In this document: positions 16,215 to 22,347 of the stretch, piece after piece
How positions within the stretch are numbered: position 1 is the first letter of the stretch
How the letters are laid out: each line of letters opens with the position of its first letter
From: Candidatus Saganbacteria bacterium
Lineage (GTDB): Bacteria > Margulisbacteria > WOR-1 > O2-12-FULL-45-9
Direction: 5' to 3'
Length of the DNA stretch: 36,555 nucleotides
Assembly (NCBI GenBank): GCA_016219705.1
Contig: JACRKQ010000016.1
Span: 1-36,555, forward strand
Notes under the pieces: generated by a model
Databases searched by the model: none
What the model was told of the DNA's origin: nothing
What the model saw: the letters and a program-made list of their open reading frames with translations, nothing else
Program-made: the position numbers and the translations under genes

Positions 16215-16598
16215 ATGCGTTATTTGTTATTCTCCTTTTTATTTATATTGCTATTGCTGCTTTCTTCTTGTGCTTTTCCCCAGCCGGCAGAACAAAAATT
16301 AGTAACAGTTGAAGAGGATGAACCAGCAATGATAGTGCCGGCGCCTTCTCGAGAAGCTGTTTTTGTCAGCGAGAACCAGATGCTGGCCGATAAACCGGAG
16401 ATAATTTTAAAACTTAATTCTGATCCGCGCCTCTTACCGGTGGGGTATGTCCGTTTAGCGGGAATAGTGAATGGGGTTGCTCCACTGGCATTATTAGATG
16501 TCGTCGGCAGAAGTGTTTGTTTAGAGTTAAACGACGAGTTGGGCGGTTACCGTCTGGTGAAAATCGACGGCCAGGCGATATATTTAAGGAGGTTGTGA
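16215..16598 (+). CDS. PilP-like lipoprotein
   Basis: 127 residues. The signal peptide LLFSFLFILLLLLSS ends with lipobox LSSC (C19). The C-terminal half (GYVRLAGIVNGVAPLALLDV, then LNDELGGYRLVKIDGQAIYL) resembles the small beta domain of PilP/GspC proteins, which link the inner-membrane platform to the secretin in type IV pili and type II secretion. The TGA overlaps the secretin ATG (TGATG), and the secretin ribosome site lies inside this gene. No pilM, pilN, pilO or motor ATPase gene is nearby. The PilP assignment is inferred from pattern and neighbour. Confidence 0.65.
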   Translation: MRYLLFSFLFILLLLLSSCAFPQPAEQKLVTVEEDEPAMIVPAPSREAVFVSENQMLADKPEIILKLNSDPRLLPVGYVRLAGIVNGVAPLALLDVVGRSVCLELNDELGGYRLVKIDGQAIYLRRL

Positions 16599-17785
16599 TG
16601 AGTAAAAGGTTTTGTGTCGTGAAATTTGTTAGTCTGTTTTTATTCTTCTCCGCAATTGTTGGGTTGTCATCTTCTGTCTGCGCCGCGGAAATTATCGACC
16701 GCCTCGATTTTAATGACGCGCCGGCTTTAGCGGTTATCCAGATGCTGGGACGGAAAGCTAATATTAATGTTGTGGTCGCCGGCAATAGCTCTAATACCCA
16801 GGACAAACGAATCTCCTTATCTTTAAATCGCATCACGGCAGAGCAAGCGCTGGAACAAGTTTTAAAAACCAGCGGCCTGGTTTACGAACGCAGAGATAAT
16901 GTCCTGTTGATCTCTTTTTCTCCTTTGCCGCCAGATGACGCCGGTTTTCCCGGCGAGACGGCGGCGATAAATTTACAGTATCTGCCGGCGCAAAAAGTTG
17001 TCGATCTTCTTAATAAATTGTGGCCAGCCTTAAAAACATCTTCCGGGGGCGGTGAAAACATTATTGTTATCGTCGGTAAGGAGAATCTGCTGGCCGAAGC
17101 GCGGCAGTTGATTGCGGTAATTGACCGCCCCGCTCCCCAGGTATTAATTGAAAGCCAGGTTATGGAAATTACTGAAAGCGACGCCTTAAAATTAGGCTTG
17201 TCTTACGGGGCGGAGGCCGGGAGCTTTAAATTTATCACGAATAAAGAGACGAAAAGAACGTCGCCAGCCGCGGAACTGATGACAACACTTAACGCCTTGC
17301 TGGGCAACGGGCAGGCAAAAATTGTTGCCACTCCCAGGATTGCAACTTTGGCCGGGCATGAAGCGACCATTAATATCGGCAACCGCGTACCTTTTGCCGT
17401 CCCGGTCAGCAGCAGCGGCAATAATCAGCAGTGGAAAGTGGATTACATTGATGCGGGGGTGAAATTGAAAATCACCCCGTTTTTAGGCGAAGCGGGGGAG
17501 GTGACCGCTGATATCCAACCGGAGGTCTCTTCCATCTCTGAATGGCGCGTTACTCCCGCCGGGGAATTTCCGGTGATCAGCACGCGAAATGCACAGGCGA
17601 CTTTGCGGGTTAAGAACGGGGAAACAATTGTCGTCGGCGGGTTATTATCGGAAAGCAAAAGAGAAAACATTACGGCTGTCCCGGTATTGGGGCAGATTCC
17701 TCTGATAAATTTATTGTTTCAAAATAAAACAACGGAAAAGGCCAAGACCGAGATAGTCTTCTTAATTACGCCGCATATTATCTAA
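16598..17785 (+). CDS. Short secretin (PilQ/GspD family)
   Basis: 395 residues. A signal peptide (about 1-30, cut near VCAAE) is followed by an STN/N0-type domain (IIDRLDFNDAPALAVIQMLG), one small ring domain (INLQYLPAQKVVDLLNKLWP, VIDRPAPQVLIESQVMEI) and the C-terminal secretin domain. That domain has VATPRIATLAGHEATINIG, VPF, GETIVVGGL and the closing VPVLGQIPLINLLF. Secretins form the outer-membrane gate for pili or protein export. It is much smaller than typical PilQ or GspD because it has fewer N-domains. AAGGAGG six bases before ATG 16598 fixes the start; an upstream start would be hidden in the preceding gene. Confidence 0.88.
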   Translation: MSKRFCVVKFVSLFLFFSAIVGLSSSVCAAEIIDRLDFNDAPALAVIQMLGRKANINVVVAGNSSNTQDKRISLSLNRITAEQALEQVLKTSGLVYERRDNVLLISFSPLPPDDAGFPGETAAINLQYLPAQKVVDLLNKLWPALKTSSGGGENIIVIVGKENLLAEARQLIAVIDRPAPQVLIESQVMEITESDALKLGLSYGAEAGSFKFITNKETKRTSPAAELMTTLNALLGNGQAKIVATPRIATLAGHEATINIGNRVPFAVPVSSSGNNQQWKVDYIDAGVKLKITPFLGEAGEVTADIQPEVSSISEWRVTPAGEFPVISTRNAQATLRVKNGETIVVGGLLSESKRENITAVPVLGQIPLINLLFQNKTTEKAKTEIVFLITPHII

Positions 17786-17817
17786 GGTCTCTCATCGTAA
17801 ACCATAGGGGGACGTGC

Positions 17818-17823
17818 TAAAAT
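17818..17823 (+). promoter_or_regulatory. -10 element of the metallophosphoesterase gene (leaderless layout)
   Basis: TAAAAT ends 7 bases before the ATG at 17831, preceded by TGC as in an extended -10. There is no room for a ribosome site. The -35 region is weak. Confidence 0.4.
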
Positions 17824-17830
17824 TATTTCC

Positions 17831-18562
17831 ATGGCGCGCTATGGTATTATTGCTGATGTTCACAGTAATTGGGAAGCCTTGACGGCGGCGCTCGATAAGC
17901 TGGAAGGCGTCGATAAAATTATTTGTTTGGGCGACATGGTTGGCTATGGGCCGGACCCCAATTTATGCCTCGATAAGTTACGGCAAATAAAAGCAGATTG
18001 TATTGTAGGCAATCATGAGGCGGTGCTTCTCGATTTTTTTCCTTTGACCTGGTTTAATGATGCGGCCCGAGAAGCAATAGAATGGACGCAACAGCAAATA
18101 TCCGCGGAAAATCTCGCTTTTTTAAAAACCTTGCCCCAGACTTTAGAAATTGACGGCTTTCAGGGTGTTCACGGGAGCTTGCGTCAGCCGCTGGAAGAAT
18201 ATGTTGTTAATTTAACCGAAGCCTGGCCGATGTTTGAACAGATGACCCGGCCGCTTTGTTTCATCGGACATGCCCATTTGCCTTTTTTCATTGCCCAGAA
18301 AACGGACGGTAATTTTGCGGGACATGATCTGGCCGATAAAGAAGAAGTGGTGATCGATTATTATCATAAAATGATCATTAATCCGGGCGGGGTGGGACAG
18401 CCCAGAGATCATGATCCGCGGGCCGCATTTGGAATTTATGATGATAAGAGCAGGATTTTTACTCTCCAGCGGGCGGCGTATGATGTTGCGGCAGTACAGG
18501 GAAAGATGGAGAAGTTTGGCTTACCGAAAAAGTTAATTAAACGGCTGGCGAAGGGGAGTTAA
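17831..18562 (+). CDS. Metallophosphoesterase, YfcE/MJ0936-like
   Basis: 243 residues. The dinuclear-metal motifs of the calcineurin-like family are all there: ADVHSN (D9, H11), CLGDMVGYGPDP, VGNHEA, then GVHGS and IGHAHLPF. INPGGVGQPRDHDPRAAFGI is the usual C-terminal block. The family hydrolyses phosphodiesters or phosphomonoesters; the substrate cannot be read from sequence. It stands alone between the secretin and the convergent GH94 gene, with only 29 bases before the latter's stop. Confidence 0.88.
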   Translation: MARYGIIADVHSNWEALTAALDKLEGVDKIICLGDMVGYGPDPNLCLDKLRQIKADCIVGNHEAVLLDFFPLTWFNDAAREAIEWTQQQISAENLAFLKTLPQTLEIDGFQGVHGSLRQPLEEYVVNLTEAWPMFEQMTRPLCFIGHAHLPFFIAQKTDGNFAGHDLADKEEVVIDYYHKMIINPGGVGQPRDHDPRAAFGIYDDKSRIFTLQRAAYDVAAVQGKMEKFGLPKKLIKRLAKGS

Positions 18563-18591
18563 AAAAATAAATGGAGGCGGATATTTTTTCA

Positions 18592-20958
18592 CTACCCCAT
18601 AACCACTTCAACATGATGTTCCTGCCCGCCTTGATCTGCGGAAATTAAGTTGCCGGCTAATTTTTTACCATCAACCGTAAGTGATTTAATCCCCTTGGAA
18701 ACATTTTCCGGATTGCGTACAGTTATGTAATACGTTGAACCGCGGAAAATTCTCTTGACCTGAAAACCCTTCCAGGCCTTGGGAATGCAGGGATCGACTA
18801 ACAAACCGGCATAATCAGGGCGAATGCCGAGTATCCACTGTGTTGCGGCGACAAAATTCCAGCTGGCGGATCCGGTTAGCCACGAGTTTTTTCCTTCACC
18901 AAAAGCCTGGTGCGCCCGGCCGGCGATCATCTGGCAATAGACATAAGGTTCTGTCTTGTGAGTCTCGCTAATTTCGTTGCGGGCGGCCGGTTGGATCGCC
19001 TTATAATATTGGTAAGCAATATCGCCGCGGCCAATAATACATTCAGCGATCATCGCCCAGGGATTGGGATGGCAGAAAATCGCGCCATTCTCTTTAAGCC
19101 CCGGAGGGTAGACGCCGATTGAGCCGAGGCGATAATCGAATTTTGAATAGGGTGGATCGAGAATCAAGACTCCGTGTTCTGTCGCTAATTTTTTATTAAC
19201 CGCATCGAGACATTTTTTCGCTTTTTCCTTATCTGCGACGCCGGCCAGCAGCGCCCAGGCTTGCGGTTCCAGATAAATTTTTCCTTCCAGGCACTCTTTT
19301 GATCCGACCGGAGTTTCCTCGTCGGTAAAAGCGCGGATGTACCAATTGCCGTCCCAGGCGGTTTCATTGATTTTTTGTGTCATCTCTTCCGCCAACTTAA
19401 TATATTTCTTTACCGCAATCGGTTTTTTGGCGAGTTCAGAGAGTTTGAGCATGTCTTTGGCGGCGGCGACGAACATTTGGGCGACCATGACCGATTCAGC
19501 CTTCCCTTTGCCCTGGTCAAGATTTAAACAATCATTCCAGTCGGCGAAAAAAATTAAGGGGAGACCATGAGGGCCCAAATTCTTAGCCGAAAATTTCATG
19601 GCTTTTTCGAGATGATCAAATAAACTGACGGTTTCGCCCCCCGCGAAAGAGATCTTCTCCTGCAGAAAATCAACGTCGCCGGTTTCTTTGATATAGCTAG
19701 CGACAGAATAGATCAACCAGAGATGATCATCGCCATATTTATTATCGGATGGGTTGGCCTTTTTCGTTAGTGGTGAATATTGGTGATAAGCGTTGCCCTC
19801 GGGCAACTGGGTAGCGGTTAAATCTTTGATCCTCGACTTAACTTTTTCCGGGATTAAATGGACGAAGCCAAGAGTGTCCTGGTTGGAATCGCGGAAGCCC
19901 ATGCCGCGGCCAATACCGGATTCATAATATGAGGCGGAGCGAGACCAGTTAAAGGTCGTTAAACACTGGTATTGGTTCCAGACATTGATCATCAAATCAA
20001 GTTCGGGGTCTTCTGATTGGACGGAGAATTTATTGAGATTGTCTTCCCAATAAGCGGCCAGTTTTTTTAATTCCTGCTCAATAACTTTGGGATCTTCAAA
20101 TTTTTTGACTTTGGCCGGAGGCTCTTTAATATTTTCAGTAAAACCGAGGACAAAAGTAAAAGTTTTTATTTCTCCCGGTTTAATTTTAAAATTAAACATT
20201 TGAGCGCCGACGGGAGACCAGCCGCAAGCGATAGAATTGCGCATCTTCCCTTCAATTACCGCTCGCGGGACCGACCAATCGCCGTAGTTACCCATAAAAT
20301 CACTGCGCTGGGTGTCAAATCCGGCTGCCCGGGCATTAGCGCAGCTGAAGTAGCCGATGATATCCTGGGTGACGCGATAGCGGCTGATATGGTAAATAAT
20401 ATTATCTTTAACTTCGGCTTGTCCGATGTTTAAGTTGTACTGATAATCGGTCATATCGTTCAAGGCATCCCAGAGACAAAATTCAACAAAAGAAAAGAGA
20501 GAGAGATCTCGAGCGTTGGCGCCGCCTTTTTTAGGTTCACATTTGACTTCTAACTGCCAGATCTCCAGATTTTCACCCAGGGGGACAAAGTAAGTGGTTT
20601 TGGTTGAAATGCCCGCGTATTGGGCGGTGATGACCGAATAGCCCAAACCATGCCGGCATTCATATTTATAATCATTGAGATTTTTTAGGACCGGCTGCCA
20701 CGATGTCGACCAGTAACTGCCGCTGGTATTATCACGCAGGTAGAGATAGCGTCCCCCGCGGTCCATGGGGACATTATTATAGCGATAACGGGTGATGCGG
20801 CGCTCTTTGGGGTCTTTGTAGAAACTGTAACCGCCAGCAGTATTGCTAAATAAGGCGCAATATTCTTCACTTCCTAAATAGTTGATCCAGGGGAGGGGAG
20901 TGTCGGGGCGGGTGATCACATATTCTTTGCGTTCTTTATCAAAATAACCATACTTCAT
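18592..20958 (-). CDS. GH94 glycoside phosphorylase, cellobiose-phosphorylase type
   Basis: 788 residues, close to known cellobiose and chitobiose phosphorylases (about 800). It starts MKYGYFDKERKEYVITRPDTP with WINYLGS, has the super-sandwich domain and a linker, then the (alpha/alpha)6 barrel with GRGMGFRDSNQDTLGFVHL. In FFADWNDCLNL the second aspartate (D476) is the expected general acid. HTKTEPY-like ETHKTEPYVYCQMIAG and GSASWNFVAATQWILGIRPD complete the pattern. The reaction would be disaccharide plus phosphate to sugar-1-phosphate plus sugar, in the cytoplasm. Sequence pattern favours cellobiose, but chitobiose is not excluded. A consensus promoter sits six bases before the ATG. Confidence 0.9.
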   Translation of the reverse strand: MKYGYFDKERKEYVITRPDTPLPWINYLGSEEYCALFSNTAGGYSFYKDPKERRITRYRYNNVPMDRGGRYLYLRDNTSGSYWSTSWQPVLKNLNDYKYECRHGLGYSVITAQYAGISTKTTYFVPLGENLEIWQLEVKCEPKKGGANARDLSLFSFVEFCLWDALNDMTDYQYNLNIGQAEVKDNIIYHISRYRVTQDIIGYFSCANARAAGFDTQRSDFMGNYGDWSVPRAVIEGKMRNSIACGWSPVGAQMFNFKIKPGEIKTFTFVLGFTENIKEPPAKVKKFEDPKVIEQELKKLAAYWEDNLNKFSVQSEDPELDLMINVWNQYQCLTTFNWSRSASYYESGIGRGMGFRDSNQDTLGFVHLIPEKVKSRIKDLTATQLPEGNAYHQYSPLTKKANPSDNKYGDDHLWLIYSVASYIKETGDVDFLQEKISFAGGETVSLFDHLEKAMKFSAKNLGPHGLPLIFFADWNDCLNLDQGKGKAESVMVAQMFVAAAKDMLKLSELAKKPIAVKKYIKLAEEMTQKINETAWDGNWYIRAFTDEETPVGSKECLEGKIYLEPQAWALLAGVADKEKAKKCLDAVNKKLATEHGVLILDPPYSKFDYRLGSIGVYPPGLKENGAIFCHPNPWAMIAECIIGRGDIAYQYYKAIQPAARNEISETHKTEPYVYCQMIAGRAHQAFGEGKNSWLTGSASWNFVAATQWILGIRPDYAGLLVDPCIPKAWKGFQVKRIFRGSTYYITVRNPENVSKGIKSLTVDGKKLAGNLISADQGGQEHHVEVVMG

Positions 20959-20964
20959 TCTTTA

Positions 20965-20993
20965 ATTATATGATTTTTTTGAATTGTCGTCAA
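20965..20993 (-). promoter_or_regulatory. Consensus promoter of the GH94 gene (leaderless layout)
   Basis: TTGACG (20993-20988), a 17-base spacer and a perfect TATAAT (20970-20965) lie 6 bases before the ATG at 20958. The start codon is fixed by family similarity, so the transcript should begin at or beside it. Confidence 0.7.
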
Positions 20994-21012
20994 TTGAGCG
21001 GGGAAAGAAAAG

Positions 21013-21042
21013 ATGGCATAAACTAAAATGATATAGTATAAT
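21013..21042 (+). promoter_or_regulatory. Predicted promoter of the DUF4160-DUF2442 pair
   Basis: ATGGCA (21013-21018), an 18-base spacer and TATAAT (21037-21042) precede the ATG at 21055 by 12 bases. AAAGAG just before the ATG may serve as a ribosome site. Confidence 0.5.
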
Positions 21043-21054
21043 TTTATTAAAGAG

Positions 21055-21201
21055 ATGAGCCCAACGGTATTTAAAGAAGGGAATTGCCGGCTTTACTTTT
21101 TTTCTAAAAAACAATTAAACCATCTGCAAAAAATTATTGAAAGGCGTAAAAATGAGATCATCAAAAAATGGAAAGAACATCTTAAAGCCGGAAATAACTA
21201 A
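21055..21201 (+). pseudogene. DUF4160 protein with internal deletion
   Basis: 48 residues. The start MSPTVFKEGNCRLYFFS matches the beginning of DUF4160 proteins, and KQLNHLQKIIERRKNEIIKK with WKEHL matches their end. The middle of the family, about 30 residues including the histidine-rich strand and the KFWLEP-like segment, is missing without loss of frame. DUF4160 genes usually precede DUF2442 genes, as here, and the pair has been thought to behave like a toxin-antitoxin module; the function is not established. With the core gone the product is probably inactive, though the reading frame and promoter remain. Confidence 0.7.
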
Positions 21202-21412
21202 TATTTCCGAACATGGCTTTTGGACTTTGCTGCAAGGTCGCGAGTACTTCCTTTCTTTTAAAAAATATCCCTGGTTTAAGGAAGCTAAAATATCAGCGAT
21301 TACAAATGTGAAACTCTTCCATAATCACCATCTCTATTGGCCCGATCTTGATGTTGATTTATCTACCGAAATTCTTGCGAACCCAGATAAATATCCCTTA
21401 ATATATAAATGA
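21152..21412 (+). CDS. DUF2442 domain protein
   Basis: 86 residues from ATG 21152, which has GAAAGG upstream. The core ITNISEHGFWTLLQGREYFL, then KYPWFKEAKISAITNV, HLYWPDLDVDLSTE and NPDKYPL, is the DUF2442 pattern from end to end. It overlaps the end of the shortened DUF4160 gene by 50 bases. The family is small, often next to DUF4160, and of unknown function. The TGA stop (21410-21412) merges with the first copy of a 49-bp direct repeat. Confidence 0.8.
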   Translation: MRSSKNGKNILKPEITNISEHGFWTLLQGREYFLSFKKYPWFKEAKISAITNVKLFHNHHLYWPDLDVDLSTEILANPDKYPLIYK

Positions 21413-21459
21413 AAGTGTTTTTAGCAGAAAGGGTCCAAAAAGAACTGCACTTAAAATAA
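21411..21459 (+). repeat. Direct repeat, copy 1 (49 bp), left border of protease cassette
   Basis: The 49 bases starting GAAAGTGTTTTTAGC recur at 22299-22347 in the same direction with only four mismatches. This copy begins in the stop codon of DUF2442. A 16-codon frame (MKVFLAERVQKELHLK then TAA, from 21409) is shared by both copies, and three of the four differences are synonymous in it. Confidence 0.85.
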
Positions 21460-21486
21460 TGGAATGTCACTTAGTGCAAATATCTT

Positions 21487-21960
21487 TTAATCACAAATTA
21501 TTACAGAGCCATCTGTGCCATTATAAGTAAAACACCAATGTTGTAGTATATCGCGCCCAATCAAGCACTCAAAATTTTTAAGGTCACAACAAATTAAAGG
21601 AATTTCTTTTCCCTTCCCCCAAGGAAAAAGTAAAAGGCCATAATACACAGGCCTGTCTTTTTCATCATGTACAGACGCAACTTTTTGATATCCAGTATGC
21701 AATAGTTTCAGTTTCTCCGCAATTTTAGGACTTATAATTGAACTACTCGCTCCCGTATCAATTAATGCTTTTGTTGAAAAAGTTGGTATGCTTTCTCCTT
21801 TTTCCCTTATTCTTTCGCTAACGGTTTTTGGGTGTGTTATCGTAACATCGATAAAAGCACCGGTTTTTGTTAGTACAATTGGAGGGGGGATAGAAATATC
21901 GATCGCTTTGCCATCTTGAACCTTTTTCGCTTTTCCTGCGTACCGAAGAGTGGTGATCAT
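21487..21960 (-). CDS. Retropepsin-like aspartic protease family protein
   Basis: 157 residues. FSTKALIDTGASSSIISPKI holds the catalytic triad Asp-Thr-Gly (D68-T69-G70). The later FECLIGRDILQHW is the usual LxGRDxL block of bacterial retropepsin-like proteins. These act as homodimers, since each chain brings one aspartate. There is no signal peptide or membrane anchor, so it should be cytoplasmic; the substrate is unknown. The ATG overlaps the stop of the 81-residue partner (ATGA). The base composition is more AT-rich than the neighbouring sugar genes, and the pair lies between direct repeats, which suggests acquisition. Confidence 0.85.
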   Translation of the reverse strand: MITTLRYAGKAKKVQDGKAIDISIPPPIVLTKTGAFIDVTITHPKTVSERIREKGESIPTFSTKALIDTGASSSIISPKIAEKLKLLHTGYQKVASVHDEKDRPVYYGLLLFPWGKGKEIPLICCDLKNFECLIGRDILQHWCFTYNGTDGSVIICD

Positions 21961-22202
21961 AAGAGAGCTTCCATAACGAAATTAATGGGTTCATTTTCAG
22001 TCATGAAATATACCAAAAAATTATCTTCAAGCCCGAAAAGACGAACACCTTCCTCCGCCGCTTTTTCGTAAGTATCAAAAGAATTTATAATTTTGCCGTC
22101 AGAAATAAGCAAGTATTTATTGGGATATTCAAAAAGGAATTTGTTTTTGTTTTCTTTAATAAAATTAATGTTAACATCTAAATTCTTTTCACTCATATCC
22201 AC
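21957..22202 (-). CDS. Small partner protein of the retropepsin-like protease
   Basis: 81 residues: NFIKENKNKFLFEYPNKYLL, ISDGKIINSFDTYEKAAEEG and VYFMTENEPINFV. It resembles the short DUF5678-like proteins often encoded just before retropepsin-like genes; I am not sure of the family name. It is coupled to the protease by ATGA. The start may be the ATG at 22202 or the one at 22196; AGGGG upstream serves either. A consensus promoter is at 22239-22267. It may be a substrate, regulator or antitoxin-like partner, but nothing in the sequence decides. Confidence 0.65.
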   Translation of the reverse strand: MDMSEKNLDVNINFIKENKNKFLFEYPNKYLLISDGKIINSFDTYEKAAEEGVRLFGLEDNFLVYFMTENEPINFVMEALL

Positions 22203-22238
22203 ACCCCTAAATATAAGATACCAATGACTATATAATTT

Positions 22239-22267
22239 ATTATACGCTATTCAATTTATTATATCAA
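22239..22267 (-). promoter_or_regulatory. Consensus promoter of the protease cassette
   Basis: On the minus strand TTGATA (22267-22262), a 17-base spacer and TATAAT (22244-22239) lead into a leader of about 30 bases with an AGGGG ribosome site. The cassette therefore carries its own promoter between the direct repeats. Confidence 0.65.
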
Positions 22268-22298
22268 ATTTTATCTCTAGCCATCCAGCAAAAGTCGT

Positions 22299-22347
22299 GA
22301 AAGTGTTTTTAGCGGAAAGAGTCCAAAAGGAACTGCGCTTAAAATAA
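22299..22347 (+). repeat. Direct repeat, copy 2 (49 bp), right border of protease cassette
   Basis: Matches 21411-21459 at 45 of 49 positions. This copy covers the stop codon and last two codons of the GH42 gene. The 840 bases between the copies hold the whole protease pair and its promoter. Confidence 0.85.

Noticed and set aside
16517-16597. Upstream extension of the secretin by 27 residues
   Set aside because: It would put charged residues before the signal peptide; AAGGAGG points to the ATG at 16598.
21409-21459. 16-codon frame MKVFLAERVQKELHLK as a gene
   Set aside because: It is shared by both direct repeats, with mostly synonymous differences, but it is too short and lacks a ribosome site to claim as a gene; kept as part of the repeat entry.
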